A DNA stretch of 6,830 nt from JAZQUM01 sp045631305 (GCA_045631305.1 JAZQUM010000019.1:1-6830); one strand, 5' to 3'. Shown: positions 1 to 6,170, numbered from the stretch's first letter. Program-made: numbers and translations. The notes: a model not told the origin generated them from the sequence alone.

Positions 1-1
1 C

Positions 2-811
2 CGTCATAAGCAGCTGGCTACCCTCTTCTATGAACCCTCCACCCGTACCCGCCTCAGCTTCGAAAGCGCTATGCTGAGCCTGGGCGGCAGTGTTCTGGGC
101 TTCTCCGAAGCAAACAGCAGCTCCGCCGCTAAGGGCGAAAGCGTTGCCGATACCATCCGCACCGTTGGCTGTTTTGCAGACATCATTGCTATGCGTCATC
201 CCAAGGAAGGTTCCGCTCTGGTTGCTGCTATGAACTCCACTATTCCCGTGATCAACGGCGGTGACGGCAGCCACAACCACCCCACTCAGACCCTGACCGA
301 CCTTCTCACCATCAAGCGTGAAATGGGCCATCTGGACAACCTGACCATCGGTTGCTGCGGCGACTTGAAGTTCGGCCGTACCGTTCACTCCCTGATCTCC
401 GCTATGAGCCGCTATGCAGGCGTGAAGTTCGTTCTCATCTCCCCCGAAGAACTGCGCATTCCCGAATATGTTCGCGAAGAAGTTCTGGACCGCAACGGTA
501 TCGAATATCTGGAAACCGATTCTCTGGACCAGCACATCGGCGAAGTAGACGTTCTCTACATGACCCGTGTTCAGCGCGAACGCTTCTTCAACGAAGCTGA
601 CTACATCCGCCTGAAGGATAGCTACATCCTCACCCCCGAAAAGATGGAACATGCCAAGAAGGATATGTGCGTTCTCCATCCCCTGCCCCGCGTAAACGAA
701 ATTTCCACCGCCATCGACTCTGATCCCCGCGCCGCATACTTCCGTCAGGTGCGCAACGGCAAGTTCATCCGCATGGCTCTGATCCTGAAACTTCTGGAGG
801 TAAACGTATGA
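2..811 (+). CDS. pyrB: Aspartate carbamoyltransferase catalytic subunit (5' end outside the window)
   Basis: Catalyses carbamoyl phosphate + L-aspartate to N-carbamoyl-L-aspartate, the committed step of pyrimidine synthesis, in the cytoplasm. The reading frame is open from base 2 with no start, so the N-terminus lies upstream; compared with the E. coli enzyme about 39 residues are missing. Visible signatures: the carbamoyl-phosphate loop STRTR at 38-52 (in context [13 protein letters not shown]), the lysine of the AAKGES loop at 131-133 that reaches in from the neighbouring chain, HPTQTLTDL starting at 278, [12 protein letters not shown] starting near 359, TRVQRERF, and the HPLPRVNEI loop starting at 677. 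All expected active-site residues in the visible part are present. The stop TGA overlaps the pyrI start (ATGA), which indicates translational coupling and a shared operon. An ATG at 71 is internal and is not the start. The family assignment is very secure. Confidence 0.97.
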   Translation, partial: RHKQLATLFYEPSTRTRLSFESAMLSLGGSVLGFSEANSSSAAKGESVADTIRTVGCFADIIAMRHPKEGSALVAAMNSTIPVINGGDGSHNHPTQTLTDLLTIKREMGHLDNLTIGCCGDLKFGRTVHSLISAMSRYAGVKFVLISPEELRIPEYVREEVLDRNGIEYLETDSLDQHIGEVDVLYMTRVQRERFFNEADYIRLKDSYILTPEKMEHAKKDMCVLHPLPRVNEISTAIDSDPRAAYFRQVRNGKFIRMALILKLLEVNV

Positions 812-1239
812 TTATCGGCAGCATCGTAGACGGCATCGTCATCGACCACATCCCCGCAGGCCGCGGCATGGAACTCTATCGTCTTCTGAACCTGGAACCC
901 CTGGATTGCGAAGTGGCTGTTATCACCAACGCAGACAGCGGCAAGGTTGAAAAGAAGGACATTCTGAAGATCGGTCAGATCATTGATCTGGATCTCAGCG
1001 TTCTGGGTTACATCTCCACCAAGATCACCGTGAACTACATCGAAAACGGCAAGCGCGTGAAGAAGATCCACCCCGAACTGCCCCAGACCATTACCAACAT
1101 GATCGTCTGCAAGAACCCCCGCTGCATCACCACCATCGAACAGGAACTGCCCCAGGTATTCAAGCTGGCAGATGCCAACACCGGCACCTACCGCTGCATG
1201 TACTGCGAAACCAAGGCAGGCAAGAGCAAGCAGGGCTAA
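808..1239 (+). CDS. pyrI: Aspartate carbamoyltransferase regulatory subunit
   Basis: 143-residue regulatory chain that assembles with PyrB and carries the nucleotide effector site (CTP inhibition, ATP activation in the E. coli enzyme). N-terminal allosteric domain, residues about 1-92: VIDHIPAG has Asp13 and His14, Lys54 lies in KKDILKIG and Lys86 in [10 protein letters not shown], aligning with E. coli D19, H20, K60 and K94, so nucleotide binding looks preserved. C-terminal zinc domain: Cys101, Cys106, Cys130 and Cys133 in the spacing C-x4-C-x23-C-x2-C, the same as E. coli C109/C114/C138/C141, which holds the contact to PyrB. The start is fixed by CTGGAGG seven bases upstream, inside the end of pyrB. 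The N-terminus is about six residues shorter than in E. coli, ahead of the effector site. Transcription probably ends at the hairpin just downstream. Confidence 0.97.
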   Translation: MIIGSIVDGIVIDHIPAGRGMELYRLLNLEPLDCEVAVITNADSGKVEKKDILKIGQIIDLDLSVLGYISTKITVNYIENGKRVKKIHPELPQTITNMIVCKNPRCITTIEQELPQVFKLADANTGTYRCMYCETKAGKSKQG

Positions 1240-1251
1240 TCCTTTAATCAA

Positions 1252-1285
1252 AAAGAACCCGGAAGGAAATCCTTCCGGGTTCTTT
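1252..1285. terminator. Bidirectional intrinsic terminator between convergent genes
   Basis: A perfect 15-bp stem (1252-1266 pairing with 1271-1285) with an AAAT loop. On the + strand it lies 12 bases after the pyrI stop and runs into a T-rich tail (TTTCTTATTTTATTT). On the - strand it lies six bases after the stop of the DHHW gene and is followed by TTTT. It can therefore serve both converging transcription units. Confidence 0.93.
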
Positions 1286-1291
1286 CTTATT

Positions 1292-2404
1292 TTATTTCAT
1301 GCCCAAACTGTTGTTCAAAAGACTTGCGCTATACAGGAATAGCACATCCTGATTGTCAAAAGTCAGGAAGAAGCTCAGCAAATCACTTTGCACATAGCGG
1401 ATATCCACCAGCGTAATCTTAGCATATTCTTCCACCAGCAGAGGCGTAAGACTGCCGGCAAAAGAGTCACGGAAAACAACCAGTTCTCTGTCCGTTTTCG
1501 CCGCAGGATTTTCCACGGTAACAATAGCACAGGAGCCACCCGTAAACATTTCATACGAATCCTTACCGTGAGCTGCTTCCATGTCGTAAAGTTCACCTGC
1601 TTCGGGCATACCGCTGTCGTTCAGGGTAACAACGCACTGCTCCAGCACATCACTTGTAAGGTAACGAATGGTGTCGGGTTTTACATGCAGGGCAGACTGA
1701 CCGTGATAAACACCGTAGAAAGGCGCATCCAGCTCGTTAACGGTATAGTCCGTGCCACCAGTGCTTTCCGCACCCATGGCAAGGAGCAAATGGTCTGCCA
1801 CGTGACCGATCTCTTCCTGCCGCCAATGGCTGTCGGTGGTGTAGTAATCATCGATGCTCAAGAGCGGGAAAATATCGATATATTCCATATAGTCCGTCTT
1901 CTCTTGCATATAGGAAGCCAGCGCATCGTAATCAAGATGCAGATAGCCGTTGGCTTCAGCAAGGAAATAGTTCTTATCGGGCACAATGGAGAAATAAAGC
2001 TTGGTATCCGTATTATTTAAATAGGTATCGTAAATATATCCAAAGCGATCTGCCGCATGATCCAGCATCTCGTGATTCAACGGATACTCCAGCTTGCCCA
2101 GGTGACCATCTACATAATAAAGGTCGTTATTGTCCTTCTGACCCAGGGCGTACATCGCCGTCAGCGCCTTGATGGAACGGAAAGTTTCACGAAGGGGGAA
2201 CTGATCCTGGGTGTAGGTCTCAAAGTTCTTCATGAAGGAAGTGTCTGCAAGGCTTTCTGTCGTGATCTCAGGGAACACAGCCAGCACACGGCGCTCGCTC
2301 TCACTGTATTCCGTGGGAGCTTTGGTAACACACCATGCCGCCATACCGAAAAGGAAGATGGCCATGAAGCACACGAGGATGATATTCTTCACTTTTGTTG
2401 TCAT
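1292..2404 (-). CDS. DHHW-family membrane-anchored protein, AlgX/AlgJ-like acyl-transfer partner of the MBOAT protein
   Basis: About 370 residues. An N-terminal hydrophobic segment (about residues 7-25) with lysines before it suggests a signal anchor, leaving the rest outside the membrane. Family signatures: SERRVLAVFP (about 36-45) and ETYTQDQFPLRE (about 62-73), typical of DHHW proteins, then TTDSHW with Asp191, His193 and Trp194, matching the Asp-x-His pair of AlgX/AlgJ SGNH-like enzymes, and FRDSF with Ser314, the probable nucleophile. Note that the order is DxH before Ser, as in the AlgJ/AlgX group. It follows the MBOAT gene by 15 bases, so the pair very likely forms an operon: the MBOAT passes acetyl groups across the membrane and this protein transfers them to a surface polymer. 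The polymer (teichoic acid, capsule or other glycan) cannot be read from the sequence. Start: the ATG at 2404 is preferred over the GTG at 2413 because the ribosome site runs into that GTG. Family secure; exact reaction inferred. Confidence 0.88.
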   Translation of the reverse strand: MTTKVKNIILVCFMAIFLFGMAAWCVTKAPTEYSESERRVLAVFPEITTESLADTSFMKNFETYTQDQFPLRETFRSIKALTAMYALGQKDNNDLYYVDGHLGKLEYPLNHEMLDHAADRFGYIYDTYLNNTDTKLYFSIVPDKNYFLAEANGYLHLDYDALASYMQEKTDYMEYIDIFPLLSIDDYYTTDSHWRQEEIGHVADHLLLAMGAESTGGTDYTVNELDAPFYGVYHGQSALHVKPDTIRYLTSDVLEQCVVTLNDSGMPEAGELYDMEAAHGKDSYEMFTGGSCAIVTVENPAAKTDRELVVFRDSFAGSLTPLLVEEYAKITLVDIRYVQSDLLSFFLTFDNQDVLFLYSASLLNNSLGMK

Positions 2405-2412
2405 CGTCTGCA

Positions 2413-2420
2413 CCTCCCCT
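2413..2420 (-). promoter_or_regulatory. Ribosome binding site that decides the DHHW gene start
   Basis: On the - strand AGGGGAGG is followed by an eight-base spacer and then ATG at 2404-2402. A GTG three codons earlier (2413-2411) overlaps the last base of this site and so could not be initiated from it; the ATG is the likely start. The site begins within two bases of the MBOAT stop TAA (2422-2420), supporting translational coupling of the two genes. Confidence 0.8.
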
Positions 2421-3826
2421 TAGAAACGGAAATAGAGGAAGGGATTGAAAGACCCATCCACCAGATAAGCCGTGACTACCAGCAGAAAAGCAAAAAGTAC
2501 TGCGCCTTCCAGCAGGTTTACCAACTTTTCACCTGCATCCGTCTTTCTCAGTGCAGAAACTGCCTTGGCAGGAAGCGGTGTTGCCCCCACAAAGGCAATG
2601 AGAAGAAGGCCTGCATAGCTCTTGAGATAATAGACCGCCTCTGCAGAAATGCCAGAAATGCCGCCAAATCCAAACATGGTCTTGAGATAAACCGCAGCTT
2701 CACTCATGCTGGCCGCATTGAAAATCACAAAGCTCAGCACCACAAAGAATACCACATATACACGGCTCAGTACGCGGCTCTTTTCCAGTTTGGGCAAAAG
2801 CCACAGCTTTTCCACCAGCAAGAAGGCCGCGAAATACAGACCCCAAATGATAAAGTTCCAGGCAGCACCGTGCCAAAACCCTGTCAAAAACCACACAACG
2901 AAGATGTTGAAGAACCATCTTCCCTTCTTCACGCGGTTGCCTCCAAGGGGAATATACACATAGTCGCGGAACCAAACGCCAAGAGAAATATGCCAGCGGC
3001 GCCAGAATTCGGTGATGCTGGCGGAAATATAGGGATAGTTGAAGTTCTCCATAAAGTCAAAGCCGAAGATTTTGCCAAGACCGATAGCCATGTCGCTGTA
3101 GCCCGAGAAATCGAAATAGATCTGCAGGCTGAAGGCAATGGCATAGAGCCAGTAAAAGAGCACCGACTTATCATGGGAGGCGCCAAAAACCGCCACCAGC
3201 TCACCAAGCCCGTTGGCAATAATCACCTTCTTGGAAAGGCCCAGCACAAAGCGGCGGATGCCAAGAGCCGCTTTATCGAAGCTGCAGGTGCGGTTTTTCA
3301 GCTGCTCTGCCACATCACCGTAACGCACGATGGGGCCTGCGATCAACTGAGGGAACATGGTGATATATGCACCAAGTGTAATAGGATTTTTCTGCGCAGG
3401 CACATGGCCGCGATACACATCGATGGTGTAGCTCAGAAGCTGGAAAGTATAGAAGCTGATGCCGATGGGCAGCGCAATCTTCAAAAGAGACAGACTCAAG
3501 CCCGTGGCGGCATTGAAGTTGGCAATAAAGAAATCCGCATATTTGAAATAGCCAAGAAGCCCCAGACTCACCGCAAGGGAGAGCACCAAAAAGAGCTTTG
3601 CAATGGCAGGCTTTTTCTCGCGGAAAAGGCCGATCAGCAATCCCAGCACATAGCCTGCCAAAATGGAGACCACCATCAGCTTTACATACTCAGGCTCACC
3701 CCAATAATAGAAAAACAGGCTGGCAAGCAGCAGTACCGCATTTTTCAGGCACTTAGGCACAATAAAATACAGGATCAGTACCGCCGGCAGGAAATAATAT
3801 AAAAACGGAATACTGGAAAAAAGCAT
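2420..3826 (-). CDS. MBOAT-family O-acyltransferase (AlgI/DltB-like)
   Basis: 468-residue polytopic membrane protein of the membrane-bound O-acyltransferase family, similar in layout and length to AlgI and DltB-type proteins. It begins LFSSIPFLYYFLPAVLILYF, a common AlgI-type opening, and has about ten hydrophobic segments. The signature block is at about 273-330: EFWRRWHISLGVWFRDYVYIPLGGNR with His279, then TGFWHGAAWNFIIWGLY with the near-invariant catalytic His319. FDFSGYSDMAIG (238-249) is also characteristic. It likely moves an activated acyl (acetyl) group from the cytoplasm to the outside for the DHHW partner encoded downstream. The start ATG has GGAG ten bases upstream. Only 37 bases separate the start from a terminator hairpin upstream, leaving little room for a promoter, so expression may depend on read-through from the sigma-factor operon. 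The acceptor is unknown. Confidence 0.93.
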   Translation of the reverse strand: MLFSSIPFLYYFLPAVLILYFIVPKCLKNAVLLLASLFFYYWGEPEYVKLMVVSILAGYVLGLLIGLFREKKPAIAKLFLVLSLAVSLGLLGYFKYADFFIANFNAATGLSLSLLKIALPIGISFYTFQLLSYTIDVYRGHVPAQKNPITLGAYITMFPQLIAGPIVRYGDVAEQLKNRTCSFDKAALGIRRFVLGLSKKVIIANGLGELVAVFGASHDKSVLFYWLYAIAFSLQIYFDFSGYSDMAIGLGKIFGFDFMENFNYPYISASITEFWRRWHISLGVWFRDYVYIPLGGNRVKKGRWFFNIFVVWFLTGFWHGAAWNFIIWGLYFAAFLLVEKLWLLPKLEKSRVLSRVYVVFFVVLSFVIFNAASMSEAAVYLKTMFGFGGISGISAEAVYYLKSYAGLLLIAFVGATPLPAKAVSALRKTDAGEKLVNLLEGAVLFAFLLVVTAYLVDGSFNPFLYFRF

Positions 3827-3863
3827 CGCAATTTATCTCCTTGTTATAAGGTCCATTGCAGAG

Positions 3864-3898
3864 AAAAACGGGCACGGGTTTGCGCCGTGCCCGTTTTT
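3864..3898 (-). terminator. Intrinsic terminator after the lipoprotein gene, immediately before the MBOAT gene
   Basis: A 14-bp perfect stem (3864-3877 with 3885-3898), GC-rich core GGGCACGG flanked by A5/T5, seven-base loop. On the - strand it starts 26 bases after the lipoprotein stop and ends in TTTTT, then CTCTGC. The symmetrical A and T runs mean it could also stop + strand transcription, but no + gene reaches it. It lies only 37 bases before the MBOAT start. Confidence 0.88.
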
Positions 3899-3924
3899 AG
3901 TTTAACCAAAAGTAGAGAGTAAAA

Positions 3925-4593
3925 TTATTCACCCAGAGCGTTGGGAGACATGAGGAAGAATACGGTGTTGCCGATGTTGTGGATCAGGGTTTCGTCAGCT
4001 TCCACACAGATATTCCAACGGGGGTTGGCATTAGTCTTCAGAGTATCCATGAAGGCAGCTACGTCAGCGCCGTCTTCCAGTTCAAAGATGTAACCAACGA
4101 ATGCGATGGAACCCATCATGGGAGCAAACATCACGCCGGTCTTGAAGTCATAGATTTCAACATCAAAGCCGGAAAGGAAGCCGGGTTCTACAGGAACGGT
4201 ACCGCCCATGAATTCAATCACGGGGTTAGCAATAAGTTCATCAGCAATAGCCTGTGCACCCTTGGACATATCCATACCCTTGAATGCGCTCAGCAGAGTC
4301 TGACCCATGGTAGCGCCGGAAGTTGCGGGAGCATCCACAACAGGAGTATCGTTAACAGCGGGAGTATCGCTGCCCTGTTCGGGGTTCACAGCGGGGGTAT
4401 CCATATCAGCGGGAGCATCCATGTCAGCGGGCTGATCAACATCGGGATCTGCAACAACGTCTTCACCGTTTTCTACTTCGGTGTCGCTCACTTCGGTATC
4501 GGTGGTGTCTTCAGCAGCAGTATCATCATTGCCGCAGGCAACGAGGCTCAGCACCATAACAAGAGCGAGGATCATAGCAAGAAACTTTTTCAT
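3925..4593 (-). CDS. Lipoprotein with acidic linker and small C-terminal domain, in the ECF sigma operon
   Basis: 222 residues. Type II signal peptide: MKK, hydrophobic stretch 4-19, lipobox LVAC with the lipidated Cys20 followed by Gly. Residues about 21-95 are a low-complexity linker rich in Asp, Glu, Thr, Pro and Ala, with an internal repeat PADMDAPADMDTPA and a second pair of DTPAV/DTPVV units; this probably spans the cell wall. Residues about 96-222 form a compact domain (ANPVIEFMG, FAPMMGSIAFVGYIFELEDGADVAAFMDTLKTNA, EADETLIHNIGNTVFFLMSP). The pattern is weakly reminiscent of the DUF4358 type of clostridial lipoproteins, but I do not recognise it firmly. The start has AAGGAGTT seven bases upstream. 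It follows the anti-sigma gene by 34 bases with no convincing promoter between, so it is probably the third gene of the sigma operon and could act as an envelope sensor or effector of that system (inference). Confidence 0.85.
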   Translation of the reverse strand: MKKFLAMILALVMVLSLVACGNDDTAAEDTTDTEVSDTEVENGEDVVADPDVDQPADMDAPADMDTPAVNPEQGSDTPAVNDTPVVDAPATSGATMGQTLLSAFKGMDMSKGAQAIADELIANPVIEFMGGTVPVEPGFLSGFDVEIYDFKTGVMFAPMMGSIAFVGYIFELEDGADVAAFMDTLKTNANPRWNICVEADETLIHNIGNTVFFLMSPNALGE

Positions 4594-4627
4594 TTGATTA
4601 ACTCCTTATTAAATATAATCGTTTGTT

Positions 4628-5188
4628 TTATTCCTCAGCAAAAGAAACTGCCCAGCAGTTCTCCGCCGTATCATACGAAAGCACTACGGTAACAGATCCC
4701 GTTTCGGCATCCACCGTCAGTTCAAAAGTTTGTGCTGTGTCAAAGGCAGGCACCTGCCAGAGCACCAGCGCATCCCTATCTACGCGCCATTCGCTGCCGC
4801 GGCTGATGGGAGTAATATCTTCTTCTCCCTGCACCAGCAACTCGCCTTCACGGCAACTAAGCAGCGCACCCTCAGGGAATTCCACGTTCAGTTCCACCGT
4901 TACAGGGCCGATCTCTGCCATGCGGATCATACCCTGGGCTTCATCTGTCAACACCGCAGCATGGATGCCACTTTCAAGGCTTCCCTGCTCACGGGTCATG
5001 CTCCATGCGCCAACCATCAACACAAGGCATGCAGCCACAGCAGATAGCTGACGAGTCAGACGCAGTGTTTTTCTTTGATTTTTATTTTCCGCCGTTTTTG
5101 CGCTCTTCTGCGCCGCCATTACTTTTTCCTTCAGTTCCGAAGGCGCGGTGATGGATCGGTAAGCGCTTACGGCGCGCTCATCAAACAT
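4628..5188 (-). CDS. Putative anti-sigma factor, single-pass membrane protein
   Basis: 186 residues. The N-terminal cytoplasmic part (about 1-46) contains AYRSITAPSELKEKVMAA, a short helical segment commonly seen at the N-terminus of clostridial anti-sigma/DUF4179-like proteins (family knowledge, weak similarity). One membrane helix at about 48-63 (LSAVAACLVLMVGAW) is preceded by a basic stretch (KNQRKTLRLTRQ), giving N-in, C-out topology. The external part of about 120 residues is rich in beta-strand-like alternation (VTVELNVEFPEGALL, FELTVDAETGSVTVVLSYD) and might sense an extracellular signal. It has no zinc-binding HxxxCxxC motif, so it is not a ZAS-type anti-sigma factor. The assignment rests mainly on its place 14 bases downstream of an ECF sigma gene and on its topology. 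Start ATG preceded by AAGGAAG at a good distance. Confidence 0.72.
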   Translation of the reverse strand: MFDERAVSAYRSITAPSELKEKVMAAQKSAKTAENKNQRKTLRLTRQLSAVAACLVLMVGAWSMTREQGSLESGIHAAVLTDEAQGMIRMAEIGPVTVELNVEFPEGALLSCREGELLVQGEEDITPISRGSEWRVDRDALVLWQVPAFDTAQTFELTVDAETGSVTVVLSYDTAENCWAVSFAEE

Positions 5189-5202
5189 GCGTTACTTCCT
5201 TT

Positions 5203-5694
5203 CTAAATGAGTTTCCCTTTCAGTGCCTCTCTTCCGCGGGAAAGCCGCATTTTTACAGCGGACGCGGAAAGAGCCATCATTTTGCCGATCTCTTCTACGG
5301 AAAAGCCTTCCAGATAATGAAGGATCAGCACCATGCGGGTCTTTTCCTCCACATCTCCCAAAGCCTGCGCCAGTTCAAAGGCGGCTTCAGCAGCGCCGTG
5401 GTCTTTATCGGGAATAACTTCGGCAATATCGTCCAGCAAGAGATGGGTTCTTTGTTTTTGGCGGCGGATGAGGTCGCGGCACTGATTCACCGTTGTTTTG
5501 ATGAGCCAGGCACGTTCATGTTCCTCACTTTGGAACACTGTAGCTGCATTCATATATTTCATAAACGCATCCTGCACAGCATCCTCCGCGTCCCCCGCGT
5601 TCTGCAGGTGGGTAAGAGCCACACGGTAAAGCATATCCGCATAAGCATCGTAGGCCCGTTCAATATCCGCTTTGATATGTCGGAAAAGGCTCAT
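5203..5694 (-). CDS. ECF-type RNA polymerase sigma factor
   Basis: 163 residues, the normal length for a group 4 (ECF) sigma factor, with only regions 2 and 4. Region 2: AYADMLYRVALTHLQNAGDAEDAVQDAFMKYM (about 17-48) and RAWLIKTTVNQCRDLIRRQKQ (61-81), which bind core polymerase and the -10 element. Region 4: ALGDVEEKTRMVLILHYLEGFSVEEIGKMMALSASAVKMRLSRGREALK (about 111-159), with a helix-turn-helix for the -35 element. The start has a strong GGAAGGAGG seven bases upstream. The next gene is a putative membrane anti-sigma factor, the usual pairing for a factor held inactive at the membrane until an envelope signal arrives. A candidate ECF promoter lies directly in front, suggesting autoregulation. 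The family is secure; the regulon and inducing signal are not visible. Confidence 0.95.
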   Translation of the reverse strand: MSLFRHIKADIERAYDAYADMLYRVALTHLQNAGDAEDAVQDAFMKYMNAATVFQSEEHERAWLIKTTVNQCRDLIRRQKQRTHLLLDDIAEVIPDKDHGAAEAAFELAQALGDVEEKTRMVLILHYLEGFSVEEIGKMMALSASAVKMRLSRGREALKGKLI

Positions 5695-5714
5695 CTCTCA
5701 CCCTCCTTCCTTAA

Positions 5715-5741
5715 AACGCATGAGAAACCCAAAAGGTCACA
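5715..5741 (-). promoter_or_regulatory. Candidate ECF sigma promoter (autoregulatory) before the sigma gene
   Basis: On the - strand TGTGACC (5741-5735) is separated by exactly 16 bases from CGTT (5718-5715). This follows the ECF pattern of a TGnnAC-type -35 and a CGT-type -10 with a 16-base spacer. An A/T-rich tract (5742-5761) sits just upstream, like an UP element. Transcription would begin close to the Shine-Dalgarno GGAAGGAGG, giving a leader of only about 15-20 bases. Recognition by the encoded sigma factor is inferred. Confidence 0.55.
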
Positions 5742-5758
5742 TGTTTTTTCAAAATTTT

Positions 5759-5938
5759 TTAGATTTCTTTTTCCGCATGGAAAATCTCCCCGCAAGCAGG
5801 GCACTTGAATTCCGTGGCGGTGTTTTTATGGCGATACCGTGGGGCAAGCTTCTCTTTGCCGCAGGCAGGACAAATCACTTCTTTGCCGCGGATCAGCGCC
5901 CGCGCGGTTTCAAAGGTCAGATTCGTATTGCTCCCCAT
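5759..5938 (-). CDS. Small zinc-ribbon protein, unknown function
   Basis: 59 residues with two CPACG knuckles: Cys23, Cys26, Cys46 and Cys49 (C-x2-C-x19-C-x2-C), a typical four-cysteine zinc ribbon. A short N-terminal helix (TFETARALIRG) precedes it, and the region between the knuckles is basic (KEKLAPRYRHKN), which could favour nucleic-acid or protein contact. I do not recognise a specific family. Start choice: an ATG at 5944 is only one base after the ribosome site, while the ATG at 5938 has a normal seven-base spacer, so the shorter product is preferred. A good promoter lies upstream. No hairpin terminator is visible after the stop, so transcripts may run on into the sigma gene 64 bases downstream. 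Confidence 0.75.
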   Translation of the reverse strand: MGSNTNLTFETARALIRGKEVICPACGKEKLAPRYRHKNTATEFKCPACGEIFHAEKEI

Positions 5939-5945
5939 GCGCATA

Positions 5946-5953
5946 CTCCCCTT
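5946..5953 (-). promoter_or_regulatory. Ribosome binding site that decides the zinc-ribbon gene start
   Basis: AAGGGGAG on the - strand, one base before the ATG at 5944 and seven bases before the ATG at 5938. The spacing favours the second ATG. Confidence 0.7.
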
Positions 5954-5968
5954 ATTTTACTATTTATT

Positions 5969-5997
5969 ATTTTAACAGAATTGCGCATCTATCGCAA
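5969..5997 (-). promoter_or_regulatory. Housekeeping-type promoter for the zinc-ribbon gene
   Basis: On the - strand TTGCGA (5997-5992, four of six matches to TTGACA), a 17-base spacer, and TAAAAT (5974-5969, five of six matches to TATAAT). Start of transcription would be about 5960-5963, giving a leader of roughly 20-25 bases with a ribosome site. The -35 box abuts the terminator stem upstream. Confidence 0.65.
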
Positions 5998-5998
5998 G

Positions 5999-6039
5999 AA
6001 AAAGGTCCGTTTTGCTCGCTGCGCAAAACGCACCTTTTT
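5999..6039. terminator. Intrinsic terminator after the sigK 3' fragment
   Basis: Stem of 17 positions (5999-6015 with 6023-6039) with one C-C mismatch (6007/6031), core CGTTTTGC paired with GCAAAACG, and a seven-base loop. On the - strand the stem ends in a run of five T and starts at the sigK stop codon, so it fits as the native sigK terminator. The + strand also ends in six T, so it may work in both directions. Confidence 0.8.
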
Positions 6040-6110
6040 TAAATTTTTTCCTCCGTTTCAAAAGCCTCTCTCAGCTTCCCCAGTGCCTTTTTCTCAATTC
6101 GGGATACTGT
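6039..6110 (-). pseudogene. sigK: 3' fragment of sporulation sigma factor SigK (end of region 4.2), cut off from the rest of the gene
   Basis: On the - strand the frame reads T-VSRIEKKALGKLREAFETEEKI and then TAA (6041-6039), with no start codon; the frame is closed by TGA at 6122-6120. VSRIEKKALGKL is the signature end of SigK region 4.2 (SigK proteins typically have ..GISRSYVSRIEKRAL..); SigE has SRLEKRI, SigF/G have SRLEK, and SigA and SigH differ clearly. The residues expected just before (the first part of the recognition helix, ..QREIAKxLGISRSY) are absent and replaced by non-coding sequence leading to a serine recombinase gene. The stop and terminator are intact. I therefore read it as the distal piece of a sigK split by an inserted element. 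It may be a dead remnant or a part rejoined by excision during sporulation. The identification rests on about 22 residues. Confidence 0.68.
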
Positions 6111-6130
6111 TCGTTGCCATCATTGTAAAC
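6085..6130 (-). other. Probable attachment junction of the inserted element
   Basis: SigK-like coding sequence becomes recognisable from about 6107 downwards (GTATCCCGA, V-S-R). Above about 6110 the sequence no longer reads as SigK. The recombination core should fall near here, perhaps within AACAGTATCC. The exact crossover cannot be set without the other end of the element. Confidence 0.5.
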
Positions 6131-6144
6131 GATTTGCCCTGTTT

Positions 6145-6170
6145 TTTGCGCCGTTTGGAATCGGCGCAAA
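6145..6170. repeat. Inverted repeat between the recombinase stop and the sigK junction
   Basis: TTTGCGCCG (6145-6153) and CGGCGCAAA (6162-6170) form a perfect 9-bp stem with an eight-base loop. On the - strand it starts 18 bases after the recombinase stop but is followed by AAAACAGG, not by T, so it is a poor intrinsic terminator. It could be an RNA-end hairpin or a protein-binding dyad of the element end. The function is unknown. Confidence 0.6.

Noticed and set aside
745..1251. A 168-codon open frame on the - strand
   Set aside because: It lies antisense to pyrI, whose zinc and nucleotide-binding residues are all in place; it has no convincing ribosome site.
2411..2413. GTG as the start of the DHHW gene
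   Set aside because: It overlaps the Shine-Dalgarno sequence that serves the ATG nine bases further on.
2057..3802. A 581-codon open frame on the + strand
   Set aside because: It is the antisense shadow of the MBOAT gene and the start of the DHHW gene. Its product is rich in His, Gln and Lys with no recognisable domain, while the - strand frames have clear family motifs and ribosome sites.
3979..4692. A + strand frame of 237 codons opposite the lipoprotein
   Set aside because: It is a shadow of the biased, repetitive lipoprotein codons; there is no signal, domain or ribosome site.
5760..5788. Imperfect palindrome AGATTT...AAATCT at the end of the zinc-ribbon gene as a terminator
   Set aside because: The stem is interrupted, AT-rich and followed by A rather than T on the - strand.
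6145..6170. Hairpin as the intrinsic terminator of the recombinase gene
   Set aside because: No T-run follows on the - strand, and the T-run lies on the wrong side for + strand termination.
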